Positions 26,724 to 37,300 of a stretch of DNA of 64,000 nt are shown here, piece after piece. Under the pieces are notes generated by a model that saw only the letters and a program-made list of their open reading frames with translations, did not search any database and was not told where the DNA came from. A program made the position numbers and the translations under genes. Numbering within the stretch: the first letter of the stretch is position 1; each line of letters opens with the position of its first letter. The DNA comes from Caballeronia turbans (GTDB taxonomy: Bacteria > Pseudomonadota > Gammaproteobacteria > Burkholderiales > Burkholderiaceae), in assembly GCA_001544655.2 (NCBI GenBank), contig FCOD02000018.1, positions 50,120 to 114,119 on the forward strand, written 5' to 3'.

Positions 26724-29393
26724 TCAGCCTTTCCCCGGCTCGGAGGCCGTCGGAATCTGCGGCGGAATCGGCACGGACTGATCGGTCGGCGGAGGCGCCG
26801 GCTGCGGCTCGTGGGAAACGTCGCGCGCCGCGGCCGCCGCGACCTTCGCCTCACGCGAAAGTCCCGGGCCGACCGCCTGTTCCTCTTCGTGTGCGGCCGG
26901 CGGCGCTTCGCCCGTCCAGATGCGCCGCCCGCGCCCTTCGGCGGCGTCGGCGCCGAGCATGGCATCGCGCGTCATCTGCACGTGCATCTGCGGGACGGGA
27001 ATCTCCATGCCCGCCTCGTCCATCTTGCGCTTGATGCGCAGATTGAACGCCCGCGCGACGCTCCATTGCTGCAGCGGCCGCGTCTTGATCTGCCCCTTCA
27101 CGACCATCCAGTTGGGATCGAAGCGGTCCAGCCCCCACACCTCGACCGGTCCCAGCATCTCGAGCCGATAGCGGAAATCGGCCATCAGATCGGCGCCGAC
27201 TTCGCGAATCATTTGCGTCACTTCCTCGACGTCGGCGGTAAACGGCACGCGCACCTCGAACACCGCATATGCGAAATCGCGCGACAGATTCTTGACCGTC
27301 TTGATCTGCGAGAACGGGATCGCGTGGATCGCGCCCTGACCGTCGCGCAGGCGCACGGTGCGAATCGTCAGGCTTTCGACGATGCCCGCGTGGCCGCCCT
27401 CGACCTCGATCGAATCGCCAACCGAAATCGTGTCCTCAATGATGATGAAAAGCCCCGTGATCAGATCCGCGACGAGCGACTGCGCGCCGAAACCGACCGC
27501 AAGACCGATCACGCCCGCGCCCGCGAGCAGCGGCGTCACGTTCAGGCCGAGGTTGGCGGCCGTGACGATCGCCGCGACCGTCAGCAGGAACACGAACACG
27601 ACGTTGCGCACGAGCGGCAGCATCGTGCGGGCGCGCATGCTCGGACCGCGCCCGCCGCGCCGTGCCGCGTCCGGCCTGAGCGCCTCCTGAATGCCGGTGT
27701 CGATGAGAATCCAGATCAGCCATACGACGAAGAACGTCAGCACGATCATCGCGACCGCGTGCGTGATGCCGCGCGCGGCAACGCTCTCCTCGGCCATGTG
27801 GGCGAGCGAGAAGCCCCAGAAACGCGACGAGAGTTCAAGGAACACGAGCCACACGCCGACCACGATCATCGTGCCGACGAACTTGACGAGCCTGCGCACA
27901 TAGGCCGATTGCCGGCGCGGTTTGCGCGACCTGGGCCGCGTGATGCGCACGATGATCGCGGAGAGAAAGAACGCGACGACGAGCAGGCCCGCGGTCGCGA
28001 TCGCCATCTGCAACACATTCTCCGACGTGCCAATGCCCATCAGCGTCGCCACCACCGACGCCGACGCGAGCAACAGCAGCGGCAGTTGCCACAGCGACGC
28101 GACGACTTCGAAGGTTTCTGTCGCGGCCTTGCGCGTGTTGCGCTGCTCGTAGCTTCGGCTTCGGATCAGATGCGCGACGGGGCGCTGGAACGCGAGCGCG
28201 AAATACGCGGTGAGGCCCGCGGCGCCCATGTTCGCGCAGGTCGAGATGAGCCCGGCCAGATTGGTGCCGAGTTGCTGAGCGACGTCGTAGTTGGCGGCGG
28301 CGTCGCCGAGCGCGCCGAGCGTGCCGATCAGAAAGAGCAGCCGGCGCGCGCGAAGGATCAGCAGGTTCACCGCGACGCGCCGGTGCGCCGAGCCGAACAG
28401 CGAGAACATGATGAGGCAGATCGCGGAAAACACCGCGCCCGCGACGATTGCGTACGCGGTGACCATCGCGAGCGTGCGGCCGAGCGAAAGCGGCATGTAG
28501 TGCGTGAAGGTCAGCGCGGCGAAGAACGCGAAGAGATACGGCGCCACACGGCGCAGCGCGAAGAGCAGCAACTCGCGCGTCGTCGGATTCGAGTGCAGGC
28601 CGGCGCCGATGCCATAACGCGCCTGCACGCGCCGCTGCAGATAGACCAGCGTCATCGCGCACGCGGCCCATCCCGCCAGCGTCGCGAAGAAGTTGAAGAG
28701 CGTGCGGCCGAACGGCTCGCGGCTCTGGCTCGTGACGATCGTGAAAAGCTCGTTGCCGGCCGCGTTGAAGCGCCCGATCCAATAGGCGAAGGGCGTCTTG
28801 CCGCGCTTCACGTCGGCTTCGATATTGGTGAGCGCCGACGCGATCGCTCCGAGCAGGCCCGCGTTCTGCGCGATGGTCGCCACGACCGAGGAGGCCGTCG
28901 AGCCGGACGTCGGCGTCGCGCCCGAGGCGGCCGTGCTGCTTGCCGCGGCGTCCGCCGTCGCGGGAGCCGCGGCCGGGCCGGACGCCGGAACCGCGGCATC
29001 GGCAGCGCGCTTCGCATCGCGCAAGTGCTTCAACTGGGAGACGAGCGCGGCGCGCTGCTTGTCGCTGTCGAGCGTGGAGATGATGTTGTCGAGCGAGCGC
29101 AGCATCTCGGCATCGGACATGGCGGGCGCAGACGCGGCATCCGGCGCGGACGCGGGCGCGGCCGGCGTGATCAGTTCCTGAAAAGTGGGCAGCGTGAGCG
29201 CGGGAGCCGCCTGTGCGGCGGGCGCCGCGAACGCGATCGACGCGACGAGCACGGCAAGCACCGACGACATGACGAGCGAAAGAGCGCGCGACGCATGGTG
29301 CATGAGCGCGGCGCTGCAACGCACGCGCGCCGCCATCCAGGAGATCGCGACAGACGCCGCCGCGCGTGCAGGCGCGAGCTTGCGTGACTTCAT
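26724..29393 (-). CDS. Large mechanosensitive channel of the MscS family (YbiO/MscM-like)
   Basis: 889 residues from MKSRKLAP. A signal-like N-terminus is followed by an Ala/Pro-rich periplasmic part, then about ten hydrophobic segments, and the MscS pore and beta domain at about residues 590-780 (LAGAGVIGLAVGFGAQSLV; DTISVGDSIEVEGGHAGIVE; FSQIKTVKNLSRDFAY). The C-terminal tail is Pro-rich. Such proteins open under membrane tension to release osmolytes. It ends 8 nt from the convergent dioxygenase gene. Confidence 0.93.
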   Translation of the reverse strand: MKSRKLAPARAAASVAISWMAARVRCSAALMHHASRALSLVMSSVLAVLVASIAFAAPAAQAAPALTLPTFQELITPAAPASAPDAASAPAMSDAEMLRSLDNIISTLDSDKQRAALVSQLKHLRDAKRAADAAVPASGPAAAPATADAAASSTAASGATPTSGSTASSVVATIAQNAGLLGAIASALTNIEADVKRGKTPFAYWIGRFNAAGNELFTIVTSQSREPFGRTLFNFFATLAGWAACAMTLVYLQRRVQARYGIGAGLHSNPTTRELLLFALRRVAPYLFAFFAALTFTHYMPLSLGRTLAMVTAYAIVAGAVFSAICLIMFSLFGSAHRRVAVNLLILRARRLLFLIGTLGALGDAAANYDVAQQLGTNLAGLISTCANMGAAGLTAYFALAFQRPVAHLIRSRSYEQRNTRKAATETFEVVASLWQLPLLLLASASVVATLMGIGTSENVLQMAIATAGLLVVAFFLSAIIVRITRPRSRKPRRQSAYVRRLVKFVGTMIVVGVWLVFLELSSRFWGFSLAHMAEESVAARGITHAVAMIVLTFFVVWLIWILIDTGIQEALRPDAARRGGRGPSMRARTMLPLVRNVVFVFLLTVAAIVTAANLGLNVTPLLAGAGVIGLAVGFGAQSLVADLITGLFIIIEDTISVGDSIEVEGGHAGIVESLTIRTVRLRDGQGAIHAIPFSQIKTVKNLSRDFAYAVFEVRVPFTADVEEVTQMIREVGADLMADFRYRLEMLGPVEVWGLDRFDPNWMVVKGQIKTRPLQQWSVARAFNLRIKRKMDEAGMEIPVPQMHVQMTRDAMLGADAAEGRGRRIWTGEAPPAAHEEEQAVGPGLSREAKVAAAAARDVSHEPQPAPPPTDQSVPIPPQIPTASEPGKG

Positions 29394-29529
29394 AACGGTC
29401 TCGATTCTGAAAGACCGCCAGTTTAGCGGCTGTGACAGGAACACCGCCCAACGGGGACGTAACGGAATGTTAAGCCGATTCGCGTGATTTTTTCAGACGA
29501 ATGAGCGCTGATGCCGGCATCGGCTCGCG

Positions 29530-30000
29530 CTATTTGTCCATCTCGGTGCGGGCGCCGCTGCCATCGGCGGCCGGGCTTGCGACCGAGCCCTGCGCGCTCG
29601 CCTGCGGATTCGATGCGCCGCCGTTCGCGGACCATTCCTGCAGCTTGCGACCCGCCGATTGCAGGCCGGCGCCCGTCGCGCTCGCGGCATTGTTGATGGC
29701 GGCATTCGTGGCGCTCGCCGCGCTGTCGAAGTTCGATCGCGCCGTCGCGGCGACGCTGCTCGCCGACACATCGGGCATCGATCCGGCGCCATCGACATTC
29801 TGTTGCGCCGACTGCCTGGCCGCATCGACCTTCTGGCCGACATAGCTCGCCGCCTGGTCGAACTTCTGGCTGGTCTGGCTCGCGAGGTTGTTGAATGCGC
29901 CCGCGGCTTGCCCCGCGGTGGCGTCGTGTTTCTCGCACGCCGCCAGCACGCCGAGCGCCGCGAGCGCCACGGCGATGCGGCTCATGGGAGTCATTTGCAT
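29530..30000 (-). CDS. Ala/Ser-rich lipoprotein
   Basis: 156 residues beginning MQMTPMSRIAVALAALGVLAAC; the lipobox LAAC gives the modified Cys. The mature chain is mostly Ala, Ser, Gln, Asn and Asp in helical repeats (KFDQAASYVGQKVDAARQSA; NAAINNAASATGAGLQ). This resembles late-embryogenesis-like or apolipoprotein-like envelope proteins. GAAGGTAAC precedes the ATG; the in-frame extension to 30177 is not coding-like. Function unknown. Confidence 0.8.
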   Translation of the reverse strand: MQMTPMSRIAVALAALGVLAACEKHDATAGQAAGAFNNLASQTSQKFDQAASYVGQKVDAARQSAQQNVDGAGSMPDVSASSVAATARSNFDSAASATNAAINNAASATGAGLQSAGRKLQEWSANGGASNPQASAQGSVASPAADGSGARTEMDK

Positions 30001-30191
30001 GGTGTTACCTTCTGCCTGTTTCGTGATCTCAAAAAACTCGCGCACATCATACGCTGCCGGGGCGCAGTCTCTCCGGAATGCTGCTCCGCCGTGTCGCATG
30101 CGACGCGCAACTGAATAGTAGACTGGTCCGCGTTGTGCGCCTTGCACGCCGCACGGTGCATCCGACAACCCATTCACTGACGAGGCTAGCG

Positions 30192-30773
30192 ATGGCTGCG
30201 AAGAAGATTCTTTTCCTCACCGGCGATTTCGCCGAAGACTATGAAACGATGGTCCCGTTCCAGGCGCTGCAGGCCGTCGGCCATACGGTCGATGCGGTGT
30301 GCCCCGGCAAAGAGCGCGGCGATTACGTGAAAACGGCGATCCATGATTTCGAGGGCGATCAGACTTACACGGAGAAGCCCGGCCACCGCTTCACGCTCAA
30401 CGCGAGCTTCGACGATGTCGATCCGGGCGGTTACGACGCCCTCGCGATCGCAGGCGGGCGCGCGCCGGAGTATTTGCGACTCGATGATCGCGTGCTTGAA
30501 CTGGTGCGCCATTTCGCGCGGTCGAACAAGCCGATCGCCGCTGTCTGCCACGGCGCGCAGGTGCTCGCGGCCGCAGGCGTGATCGAGGGACGACGCATTT
30601 CCGCTTATCCGGCCTGCGCGCCCGAAGTGCGGCTCGCCGGCGCGACCTTCGCAGATATCGCAGTGGACGACGCCGTGACCGATGCGAATTTCGTCACCGC
30701 GCCCGCATGGCCTGCTCATCCCGCGTGGATCAGGCAATTTCTCGCGCTGCTCGGCACACGCATCGAACTCTGA
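30192..30773 (+). CDS. DJ-1/PfpI family protein
   Basis: 193 residues with the class-I glutamine-amidotransferase-like fold. The nucleophile is Cys119 in [14 protein letters not shown], with the acidic partner Glu15 in GDFAEDYE. Relatives act as deglycases/glyoxalases, chaperones or proteases, and which applies here cannot be told. The start at 30192 is chosen over 30078 because family homology begins there ([13 protein letters not shown]). It is divergent from the lipoprotein gene. Confidence 0.92.
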   Translation: MAAKKILFLTGDFAEDYETMVPFQALQAVGHTVDAVCPGKERGDYVKTAIHDFEGDQTYTEKPGHRFTLNASFDDVDPGGYDALAIAGGRAPEYLRLDDRVLELVRHFARSNKPIAAVCHGAQVLAAAGVIEGRRISAYPACAPEVRLAGATFADIAVDDAVTDANFVTAPAWPAHPAWIRQFLALLGTRIEL

Positions 30774-30814
30774 AACCTTGCATCGCAGGGGAACCTGGCT
30801 GGCGCGCGAAGATT

Positions 30815-30921
30815 GCGCTGGCCTTTCGGCAACCAGCGCGACGCGGAACTGAAGTAGCAAACGGGAAATAGAATTTTCCCTCTATATTTAAGAGACTTCT
30901 GCTTTTGGTGCCTACTTCAGT
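30815..30921. other. Nested inverted repeats between DJ-1 and the next gene
   Basis: Three structures lie in the 192-bp gap: GCGCTGG/CCAGCGC (30815-30821, 30833-30839); a perfect 10-bp pair ACTGAAGTAG/CTACTTCAGT (30848-30857, 30912-30921); and inside it GGGAAA/TTTCCC (30863-30868, 30875-30880). None has a proper T run. They may form the DJ-1 mRNA end, a structured leader of the small membrane protein at 30966, or a regulator-binding site. Confidence 0.45.
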
Positions 30922-30965
30922 GGCATATATTCGCCGACGTTCCAGCCTCCACGAAGTCTCGCACC

Positions 30966-31274
30966 ATGCTTCTCATGAATGTCGCTGTCGCCCTGGTCGC
31001 AGGGTTGATGTTGTTCGAGCCGTTCACTCGCGCGCCCGTCTCCCGCTTCGCCACGCCCCGCATGCGCCGCAATCTCGCCAGCCGATCGTTCTATCAGGCA
31101 GGCGCGGCATTTCTCACGGCATTGTTCATCGCAACGAACCCGCCCGCGCCGGAACGTATTTCGCCGCTTGTGGTACTGGCCGTCGCCCTGCTGCTCGTAT
31201 GCGCGAGCGTCTACTGGATCGTGCGCGGCAAGCGCCTCCTCAGGCAGCCGCGCGTGTTCAACAACATGTACTGA
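30966..31274 (+). CDS. Small membrane protein, unknown function
   Basis: 102 residues with three hydrophobic segments: residues about 2-17 (LLMNVAVALVAGLMLF), about 44-57 (YQAGAAFLTALFIA) and about 67-86 (PLVVLAVALLLVCASVYWIV). The loops are Arg-rich and the tail RGKRLLRQPRVFNNMY is basic. No strong ribosome site is visible; starts at 30966 or 30975 are both possible. A GC-rich hairpin follows the stop. No family recognised. Confidence 0.65.
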   Translation: MLLMNVAVALVAGLMLFEPFTRAPVSRFATPRMRRNLASRSFYQAGAAFLTALFIATNPPAPERISPLVVLAVALLLVCASVYWIVRGKRLLRQPRVFNNMY

Positions 31275-31282
31275 TTCCCTCG

Positions 31283-31305
31283 ACGCGGCGCACTATGCGC
31301 CGCGT
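31283..31305 (+). terminator. Hairpin after the small membrane protein
   Basis: ACGCGGCGCA pairs with TGCGCCGCGT around CTA, 9 nt after the stop codon, with only TTT afterwards. A plausible but weak terminator. Confidence 0.55.
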
Positions 31306-31464
31306 TTGCCGTCGACCGGCGAAGATCTACGCCGCCGGTTTCCCTCCTCGCATTCCCCTTCGCTCGCGGCATCCCGATCTAGAGGATTGCGCACGATCGA
31401 TTCAGTTCTATTGCCCTTCGGGTATATTTGCGTCAAAGCGTTTTAGCGAACGCACGGACGAAAA

Positions 31465-31530
31465 AAAAGGCGCTACGTTGCCGTAGCGCCTTAAAAGTTC
31501 TAGCCATTCCGAGGGCCGTGCTAGAACCTG
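31465..31530 (-). ncRNA. 3' end of a possible minus-strand small RNA
   Basis: Read on the minus strand, a stem GTTCTAGC/GCTAGAAC (31527-31520 and 31504-31497, 15-nt loop) is followed by the terminator hairpin at 31492-31467 and eight T. Two consecutive hairpins ending in a T run, with no minus-strand gene before them, suggest a non-coding transcript. Its 5' end is not defined. A TTGACT near 31628-31633 is a possible -35 but no good -10 follows. The rest of the 532-bp gap (31275-31806) shows no gene. Confidence 0.35.
31467..31492 (-). terminator. Strong intrinsic terminator, minus strand
   Basis: AAGGCGCTACG pairs with CGTAGCGCCTT around a 4-nt loop. Eight consecutive A on the plus strand (31461-31468) give the T run for minus-strand transcripts. 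On the plus strand the tail is only TTAAAAG. Confidence 0.85.
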
Positions 31531-31806
31531 AGAGCCTGTCTTTCGAGCCCTGAGCGGAAAGCGCCGACGCGCACGTCACCTTCGGTTTCGAAATTCGGTT
31601 CCATTTTTTTCCGGGATCGCTGCCTAAGTCAAGCAAAATTTCGCCGTTCGGGCAACTGCCCAAGTTTCGTTCAAGGCACGGCAGTCGGCGTAAAAGTTTC
31701 ATCGTGTATGCAGCTTATCGTGAAGCCTTGCATCGTTTGCAAGTTTGGCCGTGTCGCCCGGTAGAATTGCGCCCGCCATCAAATAAAACAATGTTTCACA
31801 AAACGA

Positions 31807-32646
31807 ATGCCTATGCCCAATGAGCAGTCCTCATCCAGAGAGCGCGTCCGTGAGAAAGACGGCGAGGAAGTGACGGCGCTCGCGCGCGGGCTCGATGTGT
31901 TGCGCCGGATCGCCGCCGCCGACGCGCCTGTGAGCAATCGCGAACTGACCGACTGGACCGGCATCCCCAAGCCGACGGTTTCGCGTATCACCGCGACGCT
32001 CGTCGGTGCCGGTCTGCTGCTCCGGTTGCCCGATAGTGAGCGTTTCGTGCTCACCGCATCGGTTCTCGAGCTGAGCAACGGATTCTTACGCAACTTCGAT
32101 ATTCGTGCACGGGCGCGCCCGTTCCTCATCCGGCTCGCGGATCAAACCGGGTTGTCCGTTCACCTCGCCGTGCGCGATCGTCTGGAAATGGTTGTAATCG
32201 ATGCCATCCGGCCTCGCTCCGCCGTGCTCGTCTCGCGACTGGAAGTCGGTGGCAGGATGGATCTGAGCCGCACGGCGGTCGGCCGCGCATACCTTGCGGT
32301 GCTGTCGGAACCGGACCGGCGCGCGCTCATCGGCAGTTTGCAGACCGCATCGGGCGACGACTGGCCGGCCATCGCGGGTGGCTTGCAGCACGGCCTCGAC
32401 GATGCCTTGCGCCTCGGCTTCGCCCTCTCCGTCGGGGAATGGCATCAGGGGCTGAACGCGGTCGCAGCGGGCTTCGTGGGACCGTCCGGCGAACGGTATT
32501 CGGTCAACTGCGGCGGCGCCGCGCATCAGTGCCCGCACGACGTACTGATCGAAGAAGTCGCGCCGGCGCTGCTCGATTGCGTCGAGCAGATCACGCGCGA
32601 GATCGGCGGCACGCGCGCGACCAACGGCGCACACGCCGCCGGTTAG
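31807..32646 (+). CDS. IclR-family transcriptional regulator
   Basis: 279 residues. An N-terminal winged helix-turn-helix (about residues 20-80, SNRELTDWTGIPKPTVSRIT) precedes the IclR effector-binding domain (about residues 95-265, GLSVHLAVRDRLEMVVID and CGGAAHQCPHDVL). It regulates catabolic or multidrug genes in other species; its target is unknown here. AT-rich sequence including ATGTTTCAC sits just upstream of the start and may be an autoregulatory site. The next gene downstream, 332 nt away, is mdtA. Confidence 0.93.
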   Translation: MPMPNEQSSSRERVREKDGEEVTALARGLDVLRRIAAADAPVSNRELTDWTGIPKPTVSRITATLVGAGLLLRLPDSERFVLTASVLELSNGFLRNFDIRARARPFLIRLADQTGLSVHLAVRDRLEMVVIDAIRPRSAVLVSRLEVGGRMDLSRTAVGRAYLAVLSEPDRRALIGSLQTASGDDWPAIAGGLQHGLDDALRLGFALSVGEWHQGLNAVAAGFVGPSGERYSVNCGGAAHQCPHDVLIEEVAPALLDCVEQITREIGGTRATNGAHAAG

Positions 32647-32978
32647 ACTAAGCGACCACGCCTCTGCGCGGCGCGCGACGAAGCCCGTCGAAAGCTCGCG
32701 TCAGCGCGCATGTAACAGTCGTAATCAACAGAAAGAATGGCCGGTAGACGGCCCCCGGTGCGGGACGTAGCATCATGCTTCGCGCGCACCCGGGCCGCGC
32801 CGGGCTCCCCGCCTGAATTGACAGGCAGGCTTTCCAGACGCTTTCGACGGCCCCGCCATTTTCACGGTCCCCGCTTGAGTCACGGTTCATGCGCGCGGCG
32901 CATCGCTTTGCGCGACCGAACCGTGATCGCCGCCCGTCCGCGCTCCGTACAGATTTGAAAGACCCAGCCACCGAACCG
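32647..32978. other. Intergenic region before mdtA
   Basis: 332 nt between the IclR gene and mdtA. It should contain the mdtABC promoter, but I see no clear promoter, terminator or reading frame with coding character. The in-frame extension of mdtA back to 32889 lacks a Shine-Dalgarno sequence. Confidence 0.5.
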
Positions 32979-34325
32979 ATGGACGACCAAAAGAATCCTC
33001 CCGCGCAGCCGCGCCCGACGCCTCCAACGCCCGCCGTCATCGAACCCGCACGACGGCGGCGCCGGATGGTTCCGCTCATCGTCGCGCTCCTGGTCGTCGC
33101 CGGCGCGCTCGCGTGGTGGCATCCGTGGAATCGCGGCAGCGGCGGCGGCACGGGCGCCTCGCAGGACGCGCGTCAAGGCGGACGGCGCGGCGCGCAAGCA
33201 GCAAACCAGCCGCAGCCGGTGCATGTGGCGACCGTCACGCAAGGCGAAATGCCCGTCGTCATCAATTCGCTTGGCACCGTCACGCCGCTTGCAAACGTCA
33301 CGGTCAAGACGCAGTTGAACGGCACGCTGGTCGACGTCGCGTTCAAGGAAGGCCAGATGGTCAGGAAAGGCGACGTGCTCGCGCAGATCGATCCGCGTCC
33401 CTACGAAATCTCGCTGCGCAACGCGCAAGGCGCGCTCGCGAAAGACCAGGCGTTGCTGCAGACCGCGCGTCTCGACTTGCAGCGCTACCAGACGCTGCTT
33501 TCGCAGGACTCCATCGCGAAGCAACAGGTCGACACGCAGGCGTCGCTCGTGAAGCAGTACGAAGGCGCGGTGAAGTCCGATCAGGCCAACGTCGATACCT
33601 ACAAGCTCGATCTGACTTACGCGCGCATCACCGCGCCGGTGTCGGGGCGCGTGGGTCTGCGCCAGGTCGATCCGGGCAACTACGTGACGACGGGCGACAC
33701 CAACGGCGTCGTCGTCATCACGCAGTTGCAGCCGATCAGCGTGATTTTCACGACCTCCGAGGACAACCTCGCCGCGATTCTCAAGCCGCTGCACGCGGGC
33801 ACGAAGATGTCGGTGACCGCATACGACCGCTCGAACACGACGCCGCTCGAAGCGGGCTACCTCGAAACCGTCGACAACCAGATCGACACGACCACCGGCA
33901 CCGTGAAGCTGCGCGCCACCTTCGACAACAAGGAAAGCATGCTCTTCCCGAATCAGTTCGTGAACACGAAGCTGCTCGTCGATGTCATCAAGAACGCGAC
34001 CATCGTGCCCACTTCGGCGGTGCTGAACGGCTCGTCCGGCTCGTTCGTCTATGTCGTGAAGCCGGATAACACCGTCACGGTGCGCAACGTGAAGGCGGGC
34101 CCGGTCGACGGCGAGCGCACCAGCATCAAGTCCGGGCTGCAAGTGGGCGAGCGCGTGGTGATCGACGGCTCCGACCGCCTGAAGGAAGGCGCGAAGATCA
34201 CGATTCCGGCTGAAAAGGCGCAGGCGGCATCGGGTGCTTCCGGCGCATCGGCGGCGGCGCCGGCTTCGGCGGCATCGGGGGCGCGGCACGGCGGGCATCG
34301 ACGTCAGCAGTCGCAGCAGCAGTAA
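32979..34325 (+). CDS. mdtA: RND efflux periplasmic adaptor (MdtA-like)
   Basis: 448 residues of the membrane-fusion-protein family linking the inner-membrane RND pump to an outer-membrane channel. One N-terminal anchor helix (MVPLIVALLVVAGALAWWHP) precedes the barrel-sandwich (biotinyl-lipoyl-like) halves and an alpha hairpin (about residues 150-230, KDQALLQTARLDLQRYQTLL). The beta-barrel with GRVGLRQVDPGNYVTTGDTN follows. The C-terminal tail is Ala/Ser/Gln/His-rich. First gene of mdtABC. Confidence 0.93.
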   Translation: MDDQKNPPAQPRPTPPTPAVIEPARRRRRMVPLIVALLVVAGALAWWHPWNRGSGGGTGASQDARQGGRRGAQAANQPQPVHVATVTQGEMPVVINSLGTVTPLANVTVKTQLNGTLVDVAFKEGQMVRKGDVLAQIDPRPYEISLRNAQGALAKDQALLQTARLDLQRYQTLLSQDSIAKQQVDTQASLVKQYEGAVKSDQANVDTYKLDLTYARITAPVSGRVGLRQVDPGNYVTTGDTNGVVVITQLQPISVIFTTSEDNLAAILKPLHAGTKMSVTAYDRSNTTPLEAGYLETVDNQIDTTTGTVKLRATFDNKESMLFPNQFVNTKLLVDVIKNATIVPTSAVLNGSSGSFVYVVKPDNTVTVRNVKAGPVDGERTSIKSGLQVGERVVIDGSDRLKEGAKITIPAEKAQAASGASGASAAAPASAASGARHGGHRRQQSQQQ

Positions 34326-34352
34326 CCGCAAGCATTACGTAACGAATCCGGC

Positions 34353-37300
34353 ATGAACCCATCTCGCATTTTTATCCTGCGTCCGGTCGGCACGGCGCTC
34401 CTGATGGCGGCGATCATGCTGGTCGGCCTCGTCGCGCTGCGCTTCCTGCCGCTCTCGGCGCTGCCCGCCGTCGACTATCCGACGATCCAGGTCCAGACCT
34501 TCTATCCGGGCGCGTCGCCGGATGTGATGACATCGAGTGTCACCGCGCCGCTCGAAAAGCAGTTCGGGCAGATGGCGAGCCTGAACCAGATGTCGTCGCA
34601 GAGCTCCGCGGGCGCATCGGTCATCACGCTGCAATTCAGCCTCGACCTGCCGCTCGATATCGCCGAGCAGGAAGTGCAGGCGGCCATCAACGCGGCGGGC
34701 AACCTGCTGCCGTCCGATCTGCCCGCGCCGCCGATCTACGCGAAGGTGAACCCCGCCGACGCGCCGATCATGACGCTCGCGGTGAGCTCGAAGACACTGC
34801 CGCTCACGCAGGTGCAGGATCTCGCCGACACGCGTCTCGCGCAAAAGATCTCGCAGGTCGCGGGCGTGGGCCTCGTGTCGGTGAGCGGGGGCAATCGTCC
34901 GGCCGTGCGCATCCGGGCGAACACGCGCGCGCTCGCCTCCTACGGCCTCAACATCGACGATCTGCGCACGACGATTTCGAACCTCAACGTCAACACGCCG
35001 AAGGGCAACTTCGACGGCCCCACGCGCGCCTACACGATCAACGCGAACGACCAGCTCACCGACGCCGACGCCTACAAGAGCGCGGTGGTCGCCTATCGCA
35101 ACGGCCGCCCGGTCATGCTGACGGACGTCGCGAGCATCGTCCAGGGACCGGAGAACACGAAGCTCGGCGCGTGGGTCGACGCGACACCCGCGATCATCCT
35201 GAACGTGCAGCGCCAGCCGGGCGCGAATGTGATCGCGGTCGTCGACGGTATCAAGAAAATTCTGCCGCAGTTGCAACAAGCGCTGCCGGCGGCGCTCGAC
35301 GTGCGCGTCGTCACGGACCGCACCACGACCATCCGCGCATCGGTTCGCGACGTGCAGTTCGAGCTCGCGCTTTCCGTCGTGCTCGTCGTGCTGGTGATCT
35401 ATCTCTTCCTCGCGAACGTCTACGCGACCATCATCCCCAGCTTGTCCGTGCCGCTCTCGCTTGTCGGCACGCTTGCAATCATGTATCTGTGCGGCTTCTC
35501 GCTCGACAACCTCTCGCTGATGGCGCTGACCATCGCGACTGGCTTCGTCGTCGACGACGCCATCGTGATGATCGAGAACATCGCGCGCTACGTGGAGGAA
35601 GGCGAATCGCCGCTCGAAGCCGCGTTGAAGGGGTCGAAGCAGATCGGCTTCACCATCATCTCGCTGACGGTTTCGCTCATCGCCGTGCTGATTCCGCTGC
35701 TCTTCATGGGCGACGTGGTCGGCCGCCTCTTCCACGAATTCGCAATCACACTCGCGGTGACCATCGTCATTTCGGCGATCGTCTCGCTCACGCTCGTGCC
35801 GATGATGTGCGCCAAGCTCCTGCGCCACACGCCGCCGAAAGAAAGCAAGCGCTTCGAAGCGCGCGCACACCAGTTCATCGACTACGTCATCGGGCGATAT
35901 GCGGTCGCGCTGAACTGGGTGCTCGAGCGTCAACGCGCGACACTGCTCGTTTTCGTGCTCACGCTCATCTGCACCGCGGTGCTGTACGTGTACATCCCGA
36001 AGGGCTTCTTCCCCACGCAGGACACCGGCGTGATCCAGGCGATCACCCAGGCGCCGCAGGCGGCGTCGTATCAGGCCGTCGCGGAGCAGCAGCAGGCGCT
36101 CGCGCAGAAAATCCTGCAGAACGCGGACGTGGAAAGCCTGACTTCGTTCGTCGGCGTCGATGGCACGAACATCACGCTCAACAGCGGGCGCATGCTCATC
36201 AACCTGAAGCCGCGCGACGACCGCAGCAATACGTCGAGCGACATCATCCGCACAATCCAGAGCGAAGTCGCGGACATTCCCGGCATCAAGCTCTACATGC
36301 AGCCGGTGCAGGATCTGACGATCGATTCGACCGTCAGCCCGACGCAGTACCAGTTCATGCTGACGGACCCGAATCCGTCCGAATTCGCCGAATGGGTGCC
36401 GAAGCTCGTCGAGCGCCTGCAGCACACGTCGATCCTCACCGATGTCGCCACCGACCTGCAGCAGAACGGCCAGTCGGTGTACATCGAGATCGACCGCGCG
36501 ACCGCCGCGCGCTTCGGCATTACGCCGGCGACCGTCGACAACGCGCTCTACGACGCGTTCGGCCAGCGCATCATCTCGACGATCTTCACGCAGTCGAACC
36601 AGTACCGCGTGATTCTCGAAGCCGAACCGAGCGACGCGCACTACAGCGACACGCTCAACGGCATCTATCTGCCCTCCTCCACCGCGAGCAACGGACAGGT
36701 GCCGCTGTCGGCCATCGCGAAGTTCCACGAGCGCGCGGCGCCCTTGCTCGTCACGCACCTCGGCCAGTTCCCGGCGACGACCGTCTCCTTCAATCTCGCC
36801 AAGGGCGCGTCGCTCGGCGAAGCGGTGAAGGCGATCGAGCAGGCGAAAGAGGAGATCGGCCTGCCCGCATCGTTCCAGATCCGCTTCCAGGGCGCGGCGC
36901 TCGCGTTTCAGGCGTCGCTGTCGAACGAACTGTTCCTGATTCTCGCGGCCATCGTGACGATGTACATCGTGCTCGGCGTGCTGTACGAGAGTTTCATCCA
37001 CCCGATCACCATTCTCTCGACGCTGCCGTCCGCGGGCGTCGGCGCGCTGCTCTCGCTGATGATCACCGGGCACGATCTCGACATCATCGGCATCATCGGC
37101 ATCGTGCTGTTGATCGGCATCGTGAAGAAGAACGCGATCATGATGATCGACTTCGCACTCGAAGCCGAACGCGATCAAGGCAAGTCGCCGCGCGAGGCGA
37201 TTTTCCAGGCGTCGCTGTTGCGCTTTCGCCCGATTCTCATGACGACGATGGCCGCGTTGCTCGGCGCGCTGCCACTGATGCTCGGCTGGGGCGCGGGTTC

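Noticed and set aside
26580-29387. 935-codon plus-strand frame opposite the MscS-type channel gene
   Set aside because: Arg/Asp/His-rich shadow sequence; the minus strand carries clear MscS motifs.
30815-30839. Intrinsic terminator of the DJ-1 gene
   Set aside because: The hairpin is good but no T run follows, so I list it only as a structure.
31433-31702. 89-codon minus-strand protein gene
   Set aside because: It reads through two hairpins including the terminator and lacks a recognisable domain.
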